Positions 63,780-64,000 of a DNA stretch of 64,000 nucleotides are shown one piece after another. Position numbers and translations under genes: made by a program. This stretch comes from Talinum fruticosum (Eukaryota; Streptophyta; Magnoliopsida; Caryophyllales; Talinaceae). Under the pieces are notes generated by a model. That model saw only the letters and a list, made by a program, of their open reading frames with translations, was not told where the DNA came from and searched no databases. The DNA is taken from positions 858,501 to 922,500 of the forward strand of contig JAITYX010000052.1 of assembly GCA_021018815.1 (NCBI GenBank), written 5' to 3'. The stretch's first letter is position 1. Every line of letters begins with the position of its first letter.

Positions 63780-64000
63780 ATGGGTGAAACTTGTCAAGAC
63801 TTGAAGCACGTCCACGAAGTGGAGGAACTTCACGAGGGTGAACCGTTTGAATGTAGTAGATGTAAGGCTAAGGGCTCCGGTGCCATATACAAATGTAAGC
63901 CCTGCAATCTCAACCAACATTTATATTGTGCTATTTGCCCTCCAATTCTCACCTCCTTTGCCCATAAACATGAGCTCAAGTTACTACACACGTCCATAAT
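63780..64000 (+). CDS. DC1 (divergent C1) domain protein, gene 2, cut by the window end
   Basis: Tandem paralog of the gene at 55273. The frame is intact from ATG 63780: MGETCQDLKHVHEVEELHEG, EPFECSRCKAKGSGAIY, KCKPCNLNQHLYCAICPPIL and HKHELKLL. This covers one complete DC1 motif (CX2C, CX2CX4HX2C) and the start of a second His/Cys set. Start choice is supported by the GA-rich leader immediately before the ATG, as in gene 1, and by the shared MGET start. The 3' part lies beyond the window. Confidence 0.9.
   Translation, partial: MGETCQDLKHVHEVEELHEGEPFECSRCKAKGSGAIYKCKPCNLNQHLYCAICPPILTSFAHKHELKLLHTSI

Overview
This window is nuclear DNA from a flowering plant, most likely a eudicot; I cannot name the order. 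The evidence is: genes split by GT-AG introns, plant-type histone H3.1, group-E bZIP factors, a pollen Ole e 1-type protein, DC1-domain proteins, a copia-type LTR element, and AT-rich intergenic DNA with many microsatellites. I see no rRNA, tRNA, CRISPR or organellar sequence.

Layout. 1-3.7 kb: 3' part of a tRNA dimethylallyltransferase (IPT9) on +. 5.2-12 kb: complete eight-exon double-domain DJ-1 protein (DJ1B-like) on +. 12.7-13.1 kb: intronless histone H3.1 on -. 13.4-20.8 kb: gene-poor DNA with a GC-richer island, a promoter-like block and repeats. 20.8-29.9 kb: tandem duplication of a bZIP34/bZIP61-like gene on +, with coding exons, promoter block and 3'UTR block conserved between copies. 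32.9-38.3 kb: Ubc13-type ubiquitin E2 on +. 38.3-43.4 kb: AT-rich spacer with a possible MITE. 43.5-44.6 kb: Ole e 1-like secreted protein on +. 45.7-48.1 kb: class I glutaredoxin (GRXC2-like) on -. 48.9-52.2 kb: predicted chloroplast DUF3082 membrane protein on -. 52.5-64 kb: two tandem DC1-domain genes, the second cut by the window end, separated by a solo LTR, a short copia-type element with intact 5-bp target duplications, and a terminal-inverted-repeat element.

The genes do not form a pathway; this is an ordinary eudicot gene neighbourhood. The most important general observation is that six genes (both bZIP copies, UBC13, Ole e 1, DUF3082, DC1) have reading frames broken by missing bases, almost all at C or G runs, while their splice sites, exon phases and downstream codons are intact. 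I read this as systematic under-calling of C/G homopolymers in the assembly, not as pseudogenes. Strict ORF-based annotation of this window would be misleading. I found nothing I would call a previously undescribed biological system. The items most worth a second look are the homopolymer pattern, a near-perfect 153-nt hairpin in the glutaredoxin promoter, the conserved non-coding blocks of the bZIP pair, and a GC-AG intron in the glutaredoxin gene.
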